From positions 310,001-374,000 of the forward strand of contig NZ_JAARZC010000002.1 of assembly GCF_014229095.1 (NCBI RefSeq): a stretch of 64,000 bases of DNA. Direction: 5' to 3'. The DNA comes from Listeria cossartiae subsp. cayugensis. Its GTDB lineage: Bacteria > Bacillota > Bacilli > Lactobacillales > Listeriaceae. The position numbers were made by a program, and so were the translations under genes. Position 1 is the first letter of the stretch; every line of letters begins with the position of its first letter. Positions 19,393-27,642 of this stretch are shown piece after piece. The notes under the pieces are model-generated. The model ran no database searches. It saw only the letters and a program-made list of their open reading frames with translations, and was not told the origin of the DNA.

Positions 19393-20868
19393 TTAATCGA
19401 TTGGGAACCACTGGAATCCGTCACGTTGAATAAGGTCGTCTGCTTCTTTTGGACCCATTGAACCGGATTTGTAGTTCGGGAAATGATCTTTTGTATTTGT
19501 CCAAACATCTGCTACATGGTCGATAAAGTTCCATGATAGCGAAACTTCATCCCAGTGAGAGAAGTAAGTTGCATCGCCGCGCAGACAGTCGAGAATTAAT
19601 TTTTCATATGCTTCAGGCGTATTCATGCCATCTGGTGAAGAATGAATATAATTTAAGTTGACTGGCATTGTCACCATTCCTTGACCAGGTTCTTTTACGT
19701 TCAAATGAAGCGTAATACCTTCGTCAGGTTGGATATGAATAACAAGCACATTGCCACCAAGCGATTGTTGTTGGCCAAATAAGTTTAGTGGTACATCTTT
19801 AAACTGAATCGCAATTTGCGTTGTTTTCTTCGCAAGACGTTTACCAGTACGAATGTAAAATGGAACGCCAGCCCAGCGGAAATTATCGATTTCCAGTTTT
19901 GCTGCAACAAAAGTTTCTGTATTGGAATGAGGGTCGACATTATCTTCTTGACGGTAGCCTTTTAGTTCTTTGCCATCTACTTCACCGGGACCATACTGAC
20001 CACGGATAAAGCTTTGATGTACTTCTTTTCCTTCAAAAACACGTAAAGAACGAAGCGCGCGAACTTTTTCATGACGAATCTCGCGAGTTGATAAATTAAT
20101 CGGTGGCTCCATTGCAAGTAAAGAAACGATTTGTAAGATATGGTTTTGTACCATGTCGCGAAGTGCGCCACTTTCATCGTAATAGCGTCCACGATCTTCC
20201 ACACCAAGCACTTCTGTTAAAGTAACTTGGATATTATCGATATAACGGTTGTTCCAAAGCGATTCAATGATCGAATTTGCAAATCGAATAACCGAGATAT
20301 TTTGGATCATTTCTTTTCCTAAATAATGGTCAATACGATAAATTTCATCTTCTTTAAATGCTTGACGAAGCGAATCGTTTAATTCCTCCGCACTAGCTAA
20401 ATCATGGCCAAATGGCTTCTCGATAATTAAACGATGAAAACCATCCGTGTCCACAAAGCCTTCTGATTTAATACGACTTGCGATAGTTCCAAAGAAATTC
20501 GGCGCCATAGCAAGGTAGAATAGACGATTACCACCTAAGTCATATTTTGCATCGAGTTCATCAGACAAATCTTTTAGCGTTACATAAGATTCTTTATTCG
20601 TCACATCATGAGATTGATAGTAGAAATGAGAAGCAAATGCATCCGCGTCTTTTTCGGAACCGTCAATGTCTTTGATAGACTCTTTTACTTTATCACGGAA
20701 GAAATCATTACTCCATTCACGACGTGCTGTACCAATAACAGCAAAATTGTCGCCAAGAGATCCCTTACTGTACAAATGATATAGCGAAGGGTAAAGTTTG
20801 CGATTTGCCAAATCTCCCGTACCGCCAAAAATAGTAATCAGTGCTTTTTGTTCTAACTCATCTGTCAT
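19393..20868 (-). CDS. zwf: Glucose-6-phosphate 1-dehydrogenase
   Basis: A 491-residue enzyme of the oxidative pentose phosphate pathway: glucose 6-phosphate plus NADP to 6-phosphogluconolactone. The coenzyme site is IFGGTGDLANRKLYPSL (residues 13-29) and the substrate-site signature RIDHYLGKE lies near residue 180. Length and motifs are complete. Monocistronic, with its own terminator. GAGGG lies about 10 bases before the ATG. Confidence 0.96.
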   Translation of the reverse strand: MTDELEQKALITIFGGTGDLANRKLYPSLYHLYSKGSLGDNFAVIGTARREWSNDFFRDKVKESIKDIDGSEKDADAFASHFYYQSHDVTNKESYVTLKDLSDELDAKYDLGGNRLFYLAMAPNFFGTIASRIKSEGFVDTDGFHRLIIEKPFGHDLASAEELNDSLRQAFKEDEIYRIDHYLGKEMIQNISVIRFANSIIESLWNNRYIDNIQVTLTEVLGVEDRGRYYDESGALRDMVQNHILQIVSLLAMEPPINLSTREIRHEKVRALRSLRVFEGKEVHQSFIRGQYGPGEVDGKELKGYRQEDNVDPHSNTETFVAAKLEIDNFRWAGVPFYIRTGKRLAKKTTQIAIQFKDVPLNLFGQQQSLGGNVLVIHIQPDEGITLHLNVKEPGQGMVTMPVNLNYIHSSPDGMNTPEAYEKLILDCLRGDATYFSHWDEVSLSWNFIDHVADVWTNTKDHFPNYKSGSMGPKEADDLIQRDGFQWFPID

Positions 20869-20916
20869 ACGTCATTTACCCTCTTTCTTATTCTCTTAAT
20901 GGCAAAAAATTAACTG

Positions 20917-20936
20917 CTAAGAAAAAGTTTTCTTAG
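20917..20936 (-). promoter_or_regulatory. Hairpin in the zwf 5' leader
   Basis: CTAAGAAAA/TTTTCTTAG with almost no loop, about 50 bases before zwf. Function unknown. It may stabilise the message. Confidence 0.4.
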
Positions 20937-20987
20937 TTTGAAAAGAACCCCACAAAAAAAGGCCTTATTAAATGAGCTATTAATTTT

Positions 20988-21022
20988 CCTCATTAGTCCA
21001 TACTATTTTATCCATAATGAGG
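20988..21022. repeat. 8-bp inverted repeat in the zwf/rnz divergent region
   Basis: CCTCATTA and TAATGAGG separated by 19 bases, in the 300-base region between two divergent genes. It could be an operator pair or a weak hairpin. The rest of this region has no recognisable gene. Confidence 0.4.
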
Positions 21023-21170
21023 CATTTGTGCAACTGTTTGGTTCGAATATTTTTTTAATTTGACAGTTATTTCTGAATTATAAGCGTTTTTATTGGGAAA
21101 ATGTTTATTTCCTGTTCGTTTAAGAATGTGATAAAATAAGACACGAACTGGGAAAGGAATGGAACAATAT

Positions 21171-22091
21171 ATGGAACTTGTTTTTTTAGGAACTGGAGCA
21201 GGCGTACCGTCACGAGGCCGTAATGTCACATCCATCGCACTTTCAATGTTAAACGAACGAAATACAATTTGGCTATTTGATTGCGGAGAAGCAACACAAC
21301 ACCAAATCATGCGCAGTCAAATTAAACTAAGTAAGCTAGAAAAAATATTTATTACCCACTTGCATGGTGACCATATTTTTGGACTGCCTGGCTTATTAAG
21401 TAGCCGTTCTTTCCAAGGAGGGGAATCCGACCTAACTATTTATGGTCCAGCTGGAATAGAAGAATACGTTGAAACTTCTTTACGACTAAGTGGGACTAGA
21501 CTAACATACAAAATTATCTTTAACGAGATTGAACCTGGTTTGATTTTTGAAGATAAGATGTTTTCGATTACCGCGGACGAATTGGATCACGGATTACGTA
21601 GCTTTGGTTACCGAATTATTGAGAAAGATAAACCGGGTGCGCTTGATGCGAAAAAATTAATAGCAGCGGGTGTCGAAGCAGGCCCTATTTTCCAACATCT
21701 GAAAAATGGTGAAACAGTCACATTAGCTGACGGACGTGTCATTAACGGAAAAGACTACATTGATGAGCCGCAAAAAGGGAAAATCATTAGTATTTTCGGC
21801 GACACTAAAGCCACAGATAGTGAACTTGGATTAGCGCTAAACGCCGATGTGTTAGTACACGAAGCAACATTTGAAGGCGATAAAGAAAAGCTGGCAGGAG
21901 AATACATGCATTCGACCACGTTGCAGGCTGCGAGTCTTGCGAAAAAAGCCAACGTCAAAAAATTAATATTAACGCACATCAGCTCCAGATACGATCGTGA
22001 AGCAAGTAAAGAACTATTAATAGAAGCACAATCTGTTTTTGAAAATACTGAAATAGCGTATGACTTAGCTGTTTTCCCAATTGGAGAGTGA
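21171..22091 (+). CDS. rnz: Ribonuclease Z
   Basis: A 306-residue metallo-beta-lactamase-fold endonuclease that trims tRNA 3' ends lacking encoded CCA. The zinc site is [15 protein letters not shown] (residues 60-74), with further ligands in SIFGDTK and VHEATFE and the C-terminal LTHISSRY. The start [11 protein letters not shown] matches the family. An ATG 12 bases upstream directly abuts the GGAAAGGA ribosome binding site and is therefore unlikely. Confidence 0.95.
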   Translation: MELVFLGTGAGVPSRGRNVTSIALSMLNERNTIWLFDCGEATQHQIMRSQIKLSKLEKIFITHLHGDHIFGLPGLLSSRSFQGGESDLTIYGPAGIEEYVETSLRLSGTRLTYKIIFNEIEPGLIFEDKMFSITADELDHGLRSFGYRIIEKDKPGALDAKKLIAAGVEAGPIFQHLKNGETVTLADGRVINGKDYIDEPQKGKIISIFGDTKATDSELGLALNADVLVHEATFEGDKEKLAGEYMHSTTLQAASLAKKANVKKLILTHISSRYDREASKELLIEAQSVFENTEIAYDLAVFPIGE

Positions 22092-22095
22092 CGAA

Positions 22096-22887
22096 ATGAA
22101 CCCTTTTTTGAAAAATAAAACGGTATTAATTACTGGTGCTTCTAGCGGTCTTGGTGCAGAAATCACAAGACAAGTGGCAGCATCTGGCGCAAACGTTATT
22201 ATTACAGCAAGAAGTACGGAAAAATTAATCGCTTTACAAAAAGAAATAAGTGCCAATTTTTCAGTTGAAGCGACTTATTTTACGCTCGATATGACAGATT
22301 TTGAGCAAGTAAAACAAGTCAGCGCTGAAATCAATGCGGCATATCAAGTAGATGTGTTAGTCAACTGTGCTGGTTTTGGTTTGTTTGAAAATGCAGTAGA
22401 TATCCCGTTTGAGACCATCGAAAAAATGTTTGATACGAATGTGTTAGGTTTGATTCAGTTAACGCAACTCATCTTACCACAAATGCAAGCTCGCAAGTCT
22501 GGTCATATCATCAATATCGCGTCTCAAGCAGCCAAAATTGCCACACCAAAATCAACAGTCTATTCAGCAACAAAATATGCTGTACTCGGTTTTTCCAATG
22601 CGCTGCGTTTAGAATTAATTCCCGATAAAATCAAAGTAACGACGATAAATCCAGGCCCGATTGCAACGAACTTTTTCGAGGTTGCAGATAAATCAGGGAA
22701 CTACTTAGAAACAGTGGGTAAATTAGTTTTGAAACCAGAAAAAGTAGCTAGAAAAACCGTGCAAATTATGGGGACAAGACGCCGCGAAATCAACTTACCT
22801 TTCGTGATGAATATCGCAACACGGCTTTACCAAGTCATGCCGCAAGTTATAGAATTCTTCGGAAAAGGCGCATTTTTAAAGAAATAA
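22096..22887 (+). CDS. Short-chain dehydrogenase/reductase
   Basis: A 263-residue classical SDR: coenzyme motif TGASSGLGAE (N-terminal), NCAGFG, the catalytic Ser in INIASQAAKIA, and YSATKYAV containing Tyr-x-x-x-Lys. The C-terminal segment is hydrophobic, as in membrane-associated SDRs such as B. subtilis YqjQ, which also follows rnz (yqjK). The substrate is unknown. The start after GGAGAGTGACGAA is preferred over an in-frame TTG inside rnz. It is five bases downstream of rnz and so co-transcribed. Confidence 0.88.
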   Translation: MNPFLKNKTVLITGASSGLGAEITRQVAASGANVIITARSTEKLIALQKEISANFSVEATYFTLDMTDFEQVKQVSAEINAAYQVDVLVNCAGFGLFENAVDIPFETIEKMFDTNVLGLIQLTQLILPQMQARKSGHIINIASQAAKIATPKSTVYSATKYAVLGFSNALRLELIPDKIKVTTINPGPIATNFFEVADKSGNYLETVGKLVLKPEKVARKTVQIMGTRRREINLPFVMNIATRLYQVMPQVIEFFGKGAFLKK

Positions 22888-22895
22888 AACAGGAG

Positions 22896-22927
22896 AAAAT
22901 ACCTTGTGAAAATAGGGTATTTTTTTC
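22896..22927 (+). terminator. Terminator of rnz-SDR
   Basis: AAAATACC/GGTATTTT hairpin followed by a T-run. Confidence 0.8.
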
Positions 22928-22956
22928 TTGTAATTAATTAAGTTAGCGTTTATAAT
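22928..22956 (+). promoter_or_regulatory. dinB promoter
   Basis: TTGTAA, a 17-base spacer and consensus TATAAT. The LexA box lies directly downstream, over the transcription start. Confidence 0.8.
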
Positions 22957-22962
22957 TAGATA

Positions 22963-22976
22963 AGAACGCCTGTTCG
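22963..22976 (+). promoter_or_regulatory. LexA (SOS) box
   Basis: AGAACGCCTGTTCG matches the Gram-positive CGAAC-N4-GTTCG operator with one mismatch in the outer base. Its position just after the -10 would let LexA block dinB until DNA damage. Confidence 0.75.
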
Positions 22977-22996
22977 TTTTTAAAGGAGATGCAGTT

Positions 22997-24067
22997 ATGG
23001 ATACGAGTAGGAAAATTATTCATATTGATATGGACGCTTTTTACGCATCTGTAGAACAACGCGATCACCCGGAGTTTCGCGGGAAGCCACTAATTATTGG
23101 CGGTGATCCGAATAAGCGCGGTGTTGTTTCGACTTGTTCGTATGAGGCACGCAAATATGGTGTACACTCAGCTATGCCTACTCGCCAAGCTGCCAAGCTC
23201 TGTCCGAATGGTATTTTTATTCATGGAAATATGGCGCATTATGTAGAAGTATCTAATCAAATCCGCGAAATCTTTTCCAGATATACGGATATTATTGAGC
23301 CACTTTCTTTAGATGAGGCCTATTTAGACGTGACCGAAAATAAAAAAGGAATGAAATCCGCCACACTAGTTGCACGTGACATCCAACAAACGATTTACCG
23401 TGAACTCGGACTAACTGCATCTGCTGGCGTATCCTTCAATAAATTCATTGCAAAAATTGCTTCAGATTTCAAAAAACCTGCGGGTATTACCGTGGTTGCT
23501 CCGGAAGAAGCAGAAGCCTTTTTAGAACAAATTCCTGTGACGAAATTTTATGGGGTAGGGAAAGTGACCGCAGAAAAATTACATCGACTTGGGATTGAAA
23601 CAGGGGCGGATTTGAAGAAGTGGAGTGAATGGGACCTTATTCGTGAATTGCATAAGCATGGTTATCAGTTGTATCGTCACGTGCGAGGTCGTTCGAACAA
23701 CATTGTGAATCCGCATCGTGATCGCAAATCGGTTGGTAAAGAAACGACTTTTGAATTCAATGTGCTCGATAATCGAATTCTAGAACAAAGTCTTATGAAG
23801 TTTGCTAAGAAAGTAGAAGAACGCCTCATTAAGCTACAAAAACATGGCAAGACCGTGGTACTAAAATTGCGCTACAGTGACTTTACAACGATTACCAAGC
23901 GGATTACCTTAAACGAATATACCAATGATGCTAATCAAATTTATCAAGCAGCAGCATTACTGCTCCGAGAGAGTTACACTGGTCAGGATAGCATACGTTT
24001 GATAGGGCTTACTGTAACTAATTTAAAACCTGTTTACTTTGAAAATTTACGGTTAGAAGGATTATAA
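22997..24067 (+). CDS. dinB: DNA polymerase IV
   Basis: A 356-residue Y-family translesion polymerase. The catalytic Asp is in IHIDMDAFYASVEQRD and the Asp-Glu pair in PLSLDEAYLDVT. The helix-hairpin-helix thumb (VGKVTAEKLHRLGIETGADL) and little-finger domain follow. AAAGGAG precedes the start. Damage-inducible, as the promoter overlaps a LexA box. Confidence 0.96.
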   Translation: MDTSRKIIHIDMDAFYASVEQRDHPEFRGKPLIIGGDPNKRGVVSTCSYEARKYGVHSAMPTRQAAKLCPNGIFIHGNMAHYVEVSNQIREIFSRYTDIIEPLSLDEAYLDVTENKKGMKSATLVARDIQQTIYRELGLTASAGVSFNKFIAKIASDFKKPAGITVVAPEEAEAFLEQIPVTKFYGVGKVTAEKLHRLGIETGADLKKWSEWDLIRELHKHGYQLYRHVRGRSNNIVNPHRDRKSVGKETTFEFNVLDNRILEQSLMKFAKKVEERLIKLQKHGKTVVLKLRYSDFTTITKRITLNEYTNDANQIYQAAALLLRESYTGQDSIRLIGLTVTNLKPVYFENLRLEGL

Positions 24068-24068
24068 G

Positions 24069-24101
24069 AAAGGCTAGCACGGATTAGGTGCTAGCCTTTT
24101 T
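24069..24101. terminator. Terminator shared by dinB and telA
   Basis: AAAGGCTAGCAC/GTGCTAGCCTTT, 12 bp with a seven-base loop. The T-run is strong on the plus strand and interrupted on the minus strand. Confidence 0.85.
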
Positions 24102-24103
24102 GC

Positions 24104-25303
24104 TTATTTCATTTCTAATAAACGTTCTTTAAGTTCTTGTTCCATTGTTACAAGTTCTTTTTCAGCAACGGCACGTTTTGCACGGCCTTCTTGTTGGATT
24201 TTAAGCGTTTCTTGTAATGTCTCGATTAAGCTTGATTGAGTTTCTTTCAACGTTTCGATATCCACAATACCTCTTTCATTTTCACGCGCTGTTTCGATAG
24301 CGTTTGTTTTTAGCATATCGGCGTTTCGTTTGAGCAGTTCGTTGGTTGTTTCGGACACTTGGCGCTGAGCTGCAACGGCTTGTTGTTGACGAAGCAAGGT
24401 AAGCGCGATAGCTACTTGGTTTTTCCAAAGTGGAATGGCAGTCATAATAGAAGATTGGATTTTTTCAGCAAGTGCTTGGTTTGTATTTTGGATTAAGCGA
24501 ATTTGCGGCGCTTGTTGAATAGTGATTTGACGGCTTAAACGTAAATCGTATACGCGTTTATCAAGTCGATCAGCAAATTGCGTTAAGTCATTCACTTCTT
24601 GATAATCCATTTGGTCGCCAGTTTGTTCCGCTTTTTTACGAAGTTCTGGGAGCATTTTAGTATTAATTTCTTCTAATTTTAATTCTCCAGCAGCAATGTA
24701 AATATTAAGTGCTTGGAAGTAATCTTTATTTTTATCATAAAGCTGTTCTAGGAAAGAGTTATCTTCCATTAAACGCTTTTTTGAGTGTTCCAGTTTTAAC
24801 GCGATGCGGTCAATTTGGGTACCAATTTTTTGATATTTAGAAGTAATTTCATTGATGGATTGTTTTACTCGGTGGAACATTTTTGTGAAGACGTTTTTGT
24901 TGCGAGCCGCAAGTTCATCAGGATCTGCTTCTTGTAAACGATACATTAAATCGCTAATGATATCGCCAATTGGGCCGACGTCTTGTTTTTGGACATGTGC
25001 TAACATCGAATGAGAAAAATCATGTAGCTTAGCTTGGGCCGGAGCTCCGTAACCAAGAATTGCTGCTTGATTTCCAGGTTCGATTTGTTTGGATAACTCT
25101 AGTGCTTGTTTTTTATTTGTTTCAGTAAGCATATCAACTAGGCGAGGAGCTGCATCCGTTTCGTTATTTACGATACTTGCAGCAGTTTCACCATCTGATC
25201 CAAACGGGTTAGCTAAAAGATCATCTAACGTTTGGTTGAATTCTTTCTCAACTACTAAATCTTTTAATTCATTTGTTTCTTCATTTGGCTTGTTCTCGGT
25301 CAT
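24104..25303 (-). CDS. telA: TelA/KlaA-like toxic-anion resistance protein
   Basis: A 399-residue soluble, largely helical protein of the TelA family (B. subtilis YaaN). The first ~50 residues are acidic and probably disordered. The rest is coiled-coil-rich ([20 protein letters not shown] and long Gln/Glu-rich helices to the end). Despite the tellurite name, listerial TelA is linked to tolerance of nisin and other cell-envelope agents (established for L. monocytogenes, recalled). It overlaps the upstream XpaC-like gene by 23 bases. The two usually travel as a pair. Confidence 0.88.
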   Translation of the reverse strand: MTENKPNEETNELKDLVVEKEFNQTLDDLLANPFGSDGETAASIVNNETDAAPRLVDMLTETNKKQALELSKQIEPGNQAAILGYGAPAQAKLHDFSHSMLAHVQKQDVGPIGDIISDLMYRLQEADPDELAARNKNVFTKMFHRVKQSINEITSKYQKIGTQIDRIALKLEHSKKRLMEDNSFLEQLYDKNKDYFQALNIYIAAGELKLEEINTKMLPELRKKAEQTGDQMDYQEVNDLTQFADRLDKRVYDLRLSRQITIQQAPQIRLIQNTNQALAEKIQSSIMTAIPLWKNQVAIALTLLRQQQAVAAQRQVSETTNELLKRNADMLKTNAIETARENERGIVDIETLKETQSSLIETLQETLKIQQEGRAKRAVAEKELVTMEQELKERLLEMK

Positions 25304-25940
25304 CTTTTGTACCCCTTTCGAATTTCTTTTTCTGTTTAGAAATGGAGTTTTTCGCTACTTCTAATTCAAAGTCAAGATTATTCACGTCTTGATTTAAAAG
25401 TGTAAATAAATCCTTTTCAATAACGCGACTTAAATCATTTAGAAGTGTACGTGTATCAGAAAGTGTTTGATAGATTTTTTTGTCTTTTACTGGTTGTTTT
25501 TCTAAGAAAGCATATTTTTCGGTTAGCTCCACCAAAGAATCAAGATGGGAGAAAAAGAAATCTTCTGCTTCATAGAAACGTTTTGGTTCATCTTTTACGA
25601 TACCGTAAATTCTTTTTGTAAGTAAAAGCGTTTTGTTGCGTTCTTGGAAAGAATATAGCGCTTTGTTTTGAGTCATGATTTTTTGAAGGCGGATAATTTT
25701 CACGCGAGCTTCTTCTAAGTTGGTGCGAATATATTTGTATTCTTTCTTGGTTAATCCAGTTGCAATCATTTGCGCGCGGTCCCCGGCTTTGGATGAAAAG
25801 AAAAATAGGGTAGCCGCAACAGCAATAACAATCGTTGCAATTATCAAGCCATTATGGATTAGTAAAGTGAGAATACCAGCCAAAATAATGACAAGGAAAA
25901 TAGAACCTGTGAATGCTAATATCTTTTTAAAAACGGTCAT
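25281..25940 (-). CDS. XpaC-like membrane protein
   Basis: A 219-residue protein with two N-terminal membrane segments (about residues 7-25 and 30-48) followed by a long cytoplasmic helical domain. It belongs to the family annotated as '5-bromo-4-chloroindolyl phosphate hydrolysis protein' (XpaC), a historical name and not an enzyme activity. It is the first gene of the telA pair and probably tethers TelA function to the membrane. Confidence 0.8.
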   Translation of the reverse strand: MTVFKKILAFTGSIFLVIILAGILTLLIHNGLIIATIVIAVAATLFFFSSKAGDRAQMIATGLTKKEYKYIRTNLEEARVKIIRLQKIMTQNKALYSFQERNKTLLLTKRIYGIVKDEPKRFYEAEDFFFSHLDSLVELTEKYAFLEKQPVKDKKIYQTLSDTRTLLNDLSRVIEKDLFTLLNQDVNNLDFELEVAKNSISKQKKKFERGTKDDREQAK

Positions 25941-26177
25941 TATACATCTTCTCCTTTAAGTACCTGTTAAAAGGTCCGCTTTTCTTATAATATGTTTTTC
26001 TAAAAATAAAGATTAGTGGAAAGTAACTTACCATTTAAGTATATTTTGTATGCTAGCACTAGGCAAGTTGCAAGGTTTTTATATTTTAGAAAGTGTCCTT
26101 TATTTGTTCTTATCATACCATATTTAGAAAATAGATGTTATCAGTCGTGCGATGTAAATTCACCTCGGACTCAGTTA

Positions 26178-26186
26178 TGTTATAAT
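26178..26186 (+). promoter_or_regulatory. Extended -10 promoter of the Nudix gene
   Basis: TGTTATAAT, an extended -10 with no clear -35. It excludes an in-frame ATG at 26185, which would lie inside the -10 element. Confidence 0.65.
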
Positions 26187-26214
26187 GAAAAAAAACGAGG
26201 AGTTGGTGGCAGAG

Positions 26215-26772
26215 ATGGACTTACTGGAAGAAAAAACACTTCATACGGAAAAGATATTTGATGGAAATGTGATAGCTTTACAAGTAGATGATGTGGAGTT
26301 ACCGAACGGGGAAAAGAGCAAACGCGAAATCGTTAAGCATCCCGGGGCTGTAGCAATTATTCCGTTTTCAGCAGATGGCGAAATGTATTTAGTAGAACAA
26401 TTCCGAAAGCCACTCGAAAAAACGATTATCGAAATTCCAGCTGGTAAAATGGAGCTTGGAGAGGATCCGCTCGTAACGGCCAGACGAGAACTAGAAGAAG
26501 AAACTGGTTTTCAGTCAGATGATTTAACGTATCTTACTTCTTTTTACACATCACCTGGGTTTGCCGATGAACTTTTACATATTTATGTAGCGCGTGACCT
26601 CCGGAAAATGGAACAACCATTGGCACAAGATGCAGATGAATTTATTAATTTAGTCAAAGTAACTCCAGAAGAAGCAGAACAATTAATAGAACAACAACTC
26701 ATTCATGATGCTAAAACAATGTATGCCATGCAATACTGGAAATTACAACTATTAATAGAAGAAAACGAATAA
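26215..26772 (+). CDS. nudF: ADP-ribose pyrophosphatase (Nudix hydrolase)
   Basis: A 185-residue Nudix hydrolase, the same length as B. subtilis NudF. It splits ADP-ribose to AMP and ribose 5-phosphate. The Nudix box runs from GKMELGEDPLVTARRELEEE through ETGF (about residues 80-103), and the downstream TSFYTSPGFADELLHIY is ADP-ribose-type. ATG 26215 matches family length but lies about 12 bases after GAGGAG. A GTG at 26206 is the alternative. Confidence 0.88.
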   Translation: MDLLEEKTLHTEKIFDGNVIALQVDDVELPNGEKSKREIVKHPGAVAIIPFSADGEMYLVEQFRKPLEKTIIEIPAGKMELGEDPLVTARRELEEETGFQSDDLTYLTSFYTSPGFADELLHIYVARDLRKMEQPLAQDADEFINLVKVTPEEAEQLIEQQLIHDAKTMYAMQYWKLQLLIEENE

Positions 26773-26810
26773 ATCTTGTTCAACTGTATGAGATAAATTT
26801 ATAGGAAACT

Positions 26811-26942
26811 ATGAAAAATGACAAAGCGAAAAAAACAAGTGTGGGTGATTTATTTACGATTTCATTACTATTTGTAACTAGAGACCTTTTAGATTCGGGG
26901 ATTGGAGGTTTTTTCCATGGCTTCCACAGAATTTCCAATTAA
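26811..26942 (+). CDS. Possible 43-residue micro-ORF
   Basis: ATG preceded by AGGA five bases upstream. The peptide starts MKNDKAKKTSVGDLFTISLL and has a modestly hydrophobic middle. It overlaps the 72-residue gene that follows by 26 bases in another frame. No family is recognised. It could be a leader controlling the next gene, or chance. Confidence 0.3.
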   Translation: MKNDKAKKTSVGDLFTISLLFVTRDLLDSGIGGFFHGFHRISN

Positions 26943-27135
26943 TAAGTATATCAAACTGGATGAATTAAGGAGGGACGGTTTCATAAATGTTACTTCACGA
27001 GGTTCTGGAATTATTGTAAGCTTCATGAATGCGTATCATTCTTTAGTGCCCTGGAATAGCTTTCATGATCCTAACTATCGAGATTCATTATTAATTTCAA
27101 TAGATAAAAAATCAAATAAAGTTGTTCTAAAATAG
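26917..27135 (+). CDS. Hypothetical protein, 72 residues
   Basis: A strong GGAGG with eight-base spacing supports the ATG. The product is soluble and mixed-charge: it begins MASTEFPINKYIKLDELRRD and ends in a Lys-rich tail SIDKKSNKVVLK. The central FINVTSRGSGIIVSFMNAYH suggests beta strands. I do not recognise it. It lies in the short accessory-looking stretch between the Nudix gene and the ABC exporter, beside the toxin-antitoxin-like module. Confidence 0.55.
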   Translation: MASTEFPINKYIKLDELRRDGFINVTSRGSGIIVSFMNAYHSLVPWNSFHDPNYRDSLLISIDKKSNKVVLK

Positions 27136-27309
27136 GACGCAAGGTGCAAATAGAAGGTTACTTTATATTTTGAAGAAGGCTTTTTAATAATAGTATATGA
27201 AAGCATAAATCTATTTATGATGGCTGCAGTTTAGAAAGACATTATATAGGACTAGATAACCTAGCTCATTTAAAGTTATAGCATTGTTGTGTCTTCATTA
27301 TGTAAAACA
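27136..27309. other. Non-coding AT-rich stretch
   Basis: No supported gene on either strand and no clear terminator for the preceding 72-residue gene. The small-RNA promoter follows. Confidence 0.5.
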
Positions 27310-27339
27310 TTGTCAGAAGAGGTTGGAATGTGGTATTAT
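27310..27339 (+). promoter_or_regulatory. Promoter of the convergent small RNA
   Basis: TTGTCA, an 18-base spacer and TATTAT. Transcription would start near 27346, with no open frame downstream. Confidence 0.65.
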
Positions 27340-27345
27340 TAATGT

Positions 27346-27467
27346 GAAAAGAGAGCCATGCGTGAACATGGCCCTCAAGCGTAAGCCCATTTAAGGTGGC
27401 AGCTAGTTTAATGTATTATAAAAATAACCACTAAACCGTCCAAAGTTTATGAGTGGTTATTTTTTTT
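27346..27467 (+). ncRNA. Putative antitoxin small RNA (about 120 nt)
   Basis: It runs from a sigma-A promoter to a strong terminator and carries no ORF. Its 5' end folds into GAGAGCCATG/CATGGCCCTC (27351-27376, one mismatch). The 3' end is the terminator hairpin and is antisense to the last codons and 3' untranslated region of the holin-like toxin gene on the other strand. Convergent genes meeting at a shared bidirectional terminator are the layout of type I modules such as txpA/RatA and bsrG/SR4. The role is inferred. Confidence 0.6.
27421..27467. terminator. Bidirectional terminator of the toxin/small-RNA pair
   Basis: AAAATAACCACT/AGTGGTTATTTT, 12 bp, with eight T on the plus strand and a T-rich tail on the minus strand. 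The toxin's last codons are encoded in the right arm, and its stop codon lies in the loop. Confidence 0.85.
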
Positions 27468-27542
27468 GTTATTTTGACTGTTTAATAACAACACTAAGGT
27501 TGCAAAAGCGACTGCAAAAGACAGGGCTTCATAAACGGTCAT
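27447..27542 (-). CDS. Holin-like toxin peptide (31 residues), type I toxin candidate
   Basis: The peptide begins MTVYEALSFAVAFATLVLLL and ends in a polar, Asn/Lys-rich tail (NNKKNNHS). This is the pattern of the 'putative holin-like toxin' (Hol_Tox) family: one transmembrane helix after a short M-T-V-x-E-A-L head. GGAAAGGA precedes the ATG with proper spacing. Its start codon overlaps the stop of a short leader ORF (ATGA), so translation is probably coupled. The 3' end converges on a small RNA through a shared terminator. In the family these peptides depolarise or damage the membrane when not silenced. Toxicity here is inferred. Confidence 0.75.
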   Translation of the reverse strand: MTVYEALSFAVAFATLVLLLNSQNNKKNNHS

Positions 27543-27580
27543 GGATTATCCTTTCCAGGAGTTCCTAACAAAAAATTCAT
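27539..27580 (-). CDS. Leader micro-ORF coupled to the holin-like toxin
   Basis: Thirteen codons, MNFLLGTPGKDNP, whose TGA overlaps the toxin's ATG. AAAGG lies nine bases before its ATG (another in-frame ATG at 27586 is too close to it). Ribosomes finishing this ORF would open or reach the toxin start, so it may meter toxin synthesis. Confidence 0.5.
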   Translation of the reverse strand: MNFLLGTPGKDNP

Positions 27581-27642
27581 AGGCATCATCCTTTCTTGTT
27601 GAAAGAACTAGCCACCACCATATACTTGCTTACTTAACTATA

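Noticed and set aside
26016-26261. 81-codon frame upstream of the Nudix gene
   Set aside because: No ribosome binding site, runs into the true gene in another frame; the region holds its promoter.
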